Source: DATIXD01 sp035518875 (lineage in GTDB: Bacteria > Pseudomonadota > Gammaproteobacteria > Methylococcales > Methylococcaceae). From it: a DNA stretch of 9,762 nucleotides. Positions 7,264-9,762 of this stretch are shown here, piece after piece. The notes under the pieces are model-generated. The model had not been told where the DNA came from. It ran no database searches and was given only the letters and a program-made list of their open reading frames with translations. The number at the start of each line of letters is the position of its first letter. The stretch's first letter is position 1. The translations under genes were made by a program, and so were the position numbers. Location: contig DATIXD010000003.1 of NCBI GenBank assembly GCA_035518875.1, forward strand, positions 1-9,762. The letters run 5' to 3'.

Positions 7264-7809
7264 ATGCACCCTCTCATCTCCGAATTGCACCAAGATCACA
7301 TCAACTTGAGCAGGTTGCTGGATCTTCTCGAACGCGAGTCGATGCTGTTTCGGCGAGGCGAAGACCCGGATTATTTCCTCATGCTGGACATGGTTGAGTA
7401 TGTGGAAAGCTACCCCGATCTGATTCACCATCCCCGGGAAGATGCGATCTTCCGCGTTTACCTCGAGCGTCACCACGAAGGCGAGGATGTCATCCAACAA
7501 CTGACGGATGAGCATAAGGCCCTGGTGGCGCATTCCCATCGGCTCCGCGATATGCTCGAGGAGGTGCTGCAAGGCTCGGTCTTATCGCGAGAAATCATCG
7601 AAACGCAACTGTTTACTTACATCGAGATGCAAAGAAGCCACTTGAATGCTGAAGAAGCCCAGGTTTTTGAACTCATGGACGAAGCACTTGAGCCTGAAGA
7701 CTGGGCGCGCATCAAACAAATGATCCCTGCCACGGACGATCCGCTTTTTGGCGGCCAGGTTCAGAAGCGCTACGAGGCAATCTACGCGCAAATTTTGGCC
7801 ATAGCGTAA
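7264..7809 (+). CDS. Hemerythrin HHE domain protein
   Basis: The 181-aa product is a four-helix-bundle HHE protein that should bind a non-haem di-iron centre. Candidate ligands are spaced as in the family: His9/His12 (ELHQDH), His55-His56 with Glu59/Asp60 (HHPREDAIF), Glu83-His84 (TDEHK), and His126 with Glu130 (SHLNAEE). The domain fills roughly residues 1-140. The remaining tail, rich in charged residues, carries no motif I know. There is no signal peptide, so it is cytoplasmic. Relatives take part in oxygen or NO sensing, iron handling and stress defence; which applies cannot be told here. ATG 7264 starts exactly at the conserved N-terminus. An upstream TTG at 7219 lies in the candidate -10 region and was not used. 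No clear ribosome site precedes 7264. It may be a single-gene unit. Confidence 0.9.
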   Translation: MHPLISELHQDHINLSRLLDLLERESMLFRRGEDPDYFLMLDMVEYVESYPDLIHHPREDAIFRVYLERHHEGEDVIQQLTDEHKALVAHSHRLRDMLEEVLQGSVLSREIIETQLFTYIEMQRSHLNAEEAQVFELMDEALEPEDWARIKQMIPATDDPLFGGQVQKRYEAIYAQILAIA

Positions 7810-7926
7810 GGGCAGGGCGCTGAACGCGGCTGGCGATAATTCGCTCGATTCTGAATGTCCAGGTTACCGGTGAACGACTCCCTTGTTCTGGGTCTAAAAG
7901 TCAGTGTGGCGAAGGAGGGGGGCTTT

Positions 7927-8442
7927 ATGAGTCGTTTGGCCTTTTTAATGCTGTTGTCGTTCGTTGCCGCCGGCTGCACTACTGTTCCCAAATCGCTGGC
8001 CGTTGGTCGATTTGTCGAGGTGACGCCGGCGGCCGCTCAAACAGATGGTTTTGTCGGCCAGCGTGTGCGCTGGGGCGGTAGTATTGCGACTGCGGAACCG
8101 GGCAAGCGCGAGACGTGTTTCGAGGTGGTGAGCCGGCCTCTGGACAGCAGTGCGAGACCGAAGGAAACAGATCGCACCGAAGGGCGTTTCATCGCCTGCG
8201 CTCCCGGCTTCTACGATCCTGCCGTCTATGCCCAAGGCCGCGAGGTGACCATCACCGGTGTGCTGCAAAAAGCGGTCGTGCGCAAGCTCGGGGAGTATGA
8301 TTATCGTTTCCCGCGGGTCGGTGCCGATGCGGTCTATCTGTGGCCGAAGCTTGAAGTCTATGAACGCTGGCCCCCTTATTATTACGGTCCCTATTGGTAC
8401 GGGCCATGGCCGGGTCGGTATTGGTATCCTTATTGGTGGTGA
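7927..8442 (+). CDS. Slp-family outer-membrane lipoprotein with a Tyr/Trp-rich tail
   Basis: The 171-aa product starts with a short lipoprotein signal (SFVAAGC; lipid-modified Cys17) and matches the Slp family (starvation-inducible outer-membrane lipoproteins). Family landmarks are GQRVRWGGSI (44-53), FEVVSRPLDSSARP (65-78), GRFIA (86-90), FYDPAVYAQGREVTITG (95-111) and GEYDYRFP (122-129) ending in YLW. After Cys17 there are two cysteines, 64 and 91, that could form a disulfide in the periplasm. The last 27 residues (145-171) are unusual: 15 are Tyr or Trp, in a Pro/Gly background. ATG 7927 is chosen because AAGGAGG (7912-7918) lies 8 nt upstream and the signal peptide begins there. An in-frame ATG at 7855 has no ribosome site. 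It is followed after 5 nt by a second Slp-type gene, so the two are almost certainly co-expressed. Confidence 0.88.
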   Translation: MSRLAFLMLLSFVAAGCTTVPKSLAVGRFVEVTPAAAQTDGFVGQRVRWGGSIATAEPGKRETCFEVVSRPLDSSARPKETDRTEGRFIACAPGFYDPAVYAQGREVTITGVLQKAVVRKLGEYDYRFPRVGADAVYLWPKLEVYERWPPYYYGPYWYGPWPGRYWYPYWW

Positions 8443-8447
8443 AAAAC

Positions 8448-8972
8448 ATGTCGCCACCGCATGAACGGCCCAGGCTTTGGCGCTTTATCGCCGAGTTCAT
8501 CATGCTTTTCCTGGTTGGCTGTGCTACTTCATCGCCATTTAACGAGGCGATACGCGGCCGCGTGGATCCCGCGGTGACCCCAGAGCGTGTTCTCCTGGAC
8601 TACCCAAAGAACAAGGGCCGAGAAGTACTGTGGGGCGGTAGAATTCTCGAAAGCCGTAACCTGGTCGATAGCACCGAGCTCAATGTGCTCGCCTATCCGA
8701 TCGATAGTGCCGGGGAGCCGCAAACGGAAGAGGACGTCTCACTCGGCCGTTTTGTCGTAGTGCAAAAAGGGTACCTGGAAACGGCCACCTATGCGCCAGG
8801 TCGCGAAATTACCGTGTATGGCCGCGTTATCGGAGTCCACGAGGTGGCTTTAGGGGCGACCACTTATCAGCAACCAGTCGTGGCGGTCATGCAGCTTCAG
8901 TTATGGGCTCCTGCATGGGCTTGGGGAGGTCCCATGTTCCATTTTGGTATCGGGTTCGCCGGCGGGTTCTAG
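8448..8972 (+). CDS. Second Slp-family outer-membrane lipoprotein
   Basis: The 174-aa product is a diverged paralogue of the preceding gene. It has a longer, Arg-rich N-region, a hydrophobic core and a lipobox LVGC with Cys25. Shared landmarks are VLWGGRI (60-66), VLAYPIDSAGEP (80-91), LGRFVVV (99-105), YAPGREITVYGRV (115-127) and a Gln/Leu-rich strand ending in LW. Its C-terminus is short and rich in Trp, Phe and Gly (WAPAWAWGG, FHFGIGFAGGF) and lacks the long Tyr/Trp tail of its partner. There is no cysteine other than Cys25. ATG 8448 lies 5 nt after the upstream stop, with GGTGG overlapping that stop as a likely ribosome site. A later ATG at the end of the hydrophobic core would destroy the signal peptide. 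Confidence 0.86.
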   Translation: MSPPHERPRLWRFIAEFIMLFLVGCATSSPFNEAIRGRVDPAVTPERVLLDYPKNKGREVLWGGRILESRNLVDSTELNVLAYPIDSAGEPQTEEDVSLGRFVVVQKGYLETATYAPGREITVYGRVIGVHEVALGATTYQQPVVAVMQLQLWAPAWAWGGPMFHFGIGFAGGF

Positions 8973-9120
8973 GCGCCAATGATCCTGATGTGAAGCGCCC
9001 AACGATTTCCGAAAACCTTTTTCATCGCTCCGGCGCTTACTCGTTAAGTTATCGACCTATTGACAAAACGCCGTCGCCAGCAAGCGTGAATGCAACTAAA
9101 AGAAGGGAAGGGAACCTGAC

Positions 9121-9762
9121 ATGGCACCGACAACAAGATTTATCCGCTGGTTTTCTCAATTAAGTATCGACGACATTCCCCTGGTAGGGGGCAAGAACGC
9201 CTCGCTGGGAGAGATGTACCGCGAACTCACACCCCAAAGGGTCAATGTACCCAACGGCTTCGCCATCACCGCCGAGGCTTACCGCTACGTGCTCGATCAG
9301 GCCAACGCCTGGCCCGGACTGCGCCAGGCGCTGGACGGCCTGAACGTGAACGACGTGGACGACCTCGCTCGACGCGCAGAGCAGGCACGCGAGACCGTTT
9401 ATGGCGCGCCGTTGCCAGCCGATCTCGCGGCCGAAATCGTCGATGCCTATAGGAGACTCAGAAACGAGTACGGGCGAGGGCTCACAGTGGCGGTGCGCAG
9501 TTCCGCCACCGCCGAGGATTTGCCAACGGCCAGCTTCGCAGGTCAACATGAGACATTCCTGAACGTCAGCGGCGAGGCCAGGCTTCTCGATTCGGTGCGG
9601 CGCTGCTTCGCGAGTCTTTTCAAAGACCGCGCCATCCATTACCGCATCGACAACGGTTTCGACCATTTCAAGGTTTTTCTGTCGGTGGGTGTGATGAAGA
9701 TGGTGCGCTCGGACCTTGCGGCCAGCGGCGTAGTCTTCTCGCTCGATACCGAAACCGGTTTC
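9121..9762 (+). CDS. ppsA: Phosphoenolpyruvate synthase, N-terminal part
   Basis: PpsA converts pyruvate, ATP and water to PEP, AMP and phosphate, feeding gluconeogenesis. The window holds the first 214 residues, all in the N-terminal ATP-binding (PPDK) domain; the phosphohistidine and PEP-binding domains lie beyond the right edge. The N-terminus has the family opening LVGGKNASLGEM (21-32), VPNGFAIT (43-50), the ATP-binding VRSSATAEDLP (125-135), SFAGQHETFLNV, ASLFKDRAIHYR and MVRSDLAASGVVFS close to the window end. Similarity to E. coli PpsA is clear throughout. The start ATG 9121 has AGGGAA about 7 nt upstream and matches the usual family start. The gap of 148 nt after the Slp genes suggests its own promoter, which I could not place securely. 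Confidence 0.95.
   Translation, partial: MAPTTRFIRWFSQLSIDDIPLVGGKNASLGEMYRELTPQRVNVPNGFAITAEAYRYVLDQANAWPGLRQALDGLNVNDVDDLARRAEQARETVYGAPLPADLAAEIVDAYRRLRNEYGRGLTVAVRSSATAEDLPTASFAGQHETFLNVSGEARLLDSVRRCFASLFKDRAIHYRIDNGFDHFKVFLSVGVMKMVRSDLAASGVVFSLDTETGF

Noticed and set aside
7855..7926. Upstream in-frame ATG for the first Slp gene, also beginning MSRL
   Set aside because: No ribosome site. The extension would bury the lipoprotein signal, while AAGGAGG serves ATG 7927. The repeated MSRL looks coincidental.
8972..9000. Possible terminator GGCGC/GCGCC after the second Slp gene
   Set aside because: A 5-bp stem with an 18-nt loop and no T-run is likely by chance.
9060..9088. Consensus -35 TTGACA upstream of ppsA
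   Set aside because: No acceptable -10 lies 16-18 nt downstream (AGCGTG at 17), so a sigma-70 promoter could not be supported.

Overview
The window reads as ordinary chromosome from a moderately GC-rich Gram-negative proteobacterium. Two Slp-type outer-membrane lipoproteins point to a Gram-negative cell. The Pro-Arg-His-Lys tRNA run, with its CCA ends encoded in the DNA, and the PEP synthase resemble gammaproteobacterial genes. A methanotroph or sulfur-oxidiser-like gammaproteobacterium is possible, but nothing here fixes the genus.

Region 1 (1-5894, + strand) is a SUF iron-sulfur cluster assembly operon. It runs: 3' end of an Rrf2/IscR-type regulator (cut by the window edge), sufB, sufC, sufD, sufS, sufU, and a small Rieske-type ferredoxin. 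SufS (cysteine desulfurase) should pass sulfur to the zinc-dependent carrier SufU. The SufBCD scaffold/ATPase then builds the cluster. Most junctions are coupled: sufC/sufD are separated by 1 nt, sufD/sufS overlap as ATGA, and sufS/sufU overlap as TGATG. The exception is sufB-sufC, where a 71-nt gap holds a small palindromic REP-like element. Neither a SufE nor a SufA gene is present in the visible part.

Region 2 (5958-6364, - strand) is one small unrecognised membrane protein with about three transmembrane segments. Its best start is a rare ATC codon just after a perfect TAAGGAGG Shine-Dalgarno. The next ~320 bases, up to the tRNAs, hold no convincing gene but do carry promoter-like signals.

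Region 3 (6609-7079, + strand) is a complete tRNA transcription unit: a good sigma-70 promoter, tRNA-Pro(TGG), tRNA-Arg(TCT), tRNA-His(GTG), tRNA-Lys(CTT), and a clear intrinsic terminator.

Region 4 (7147-8972, + strand) starts with a strong 12-bp palindrome just upstream of a weak promoter. A hemerythrin HHE protein follows, then two adjacent, diverged Slp-family lipoproteins. The first of these ends in a tail made mostly of Tyr and Trp.

Region 5 (9121-9762, + strand) is the N-terminal 214 codons of phosphoenolpyruvate synthase (ppsA), running off the window.

I did not find a convincing new multi-gene system. The points most worth a second look are the ATC start, the element inside the suf operon, the SufB/SufS-SufU/Rieske composition, the paired Slp proteins and the palindrome before the hemerythrin gene.
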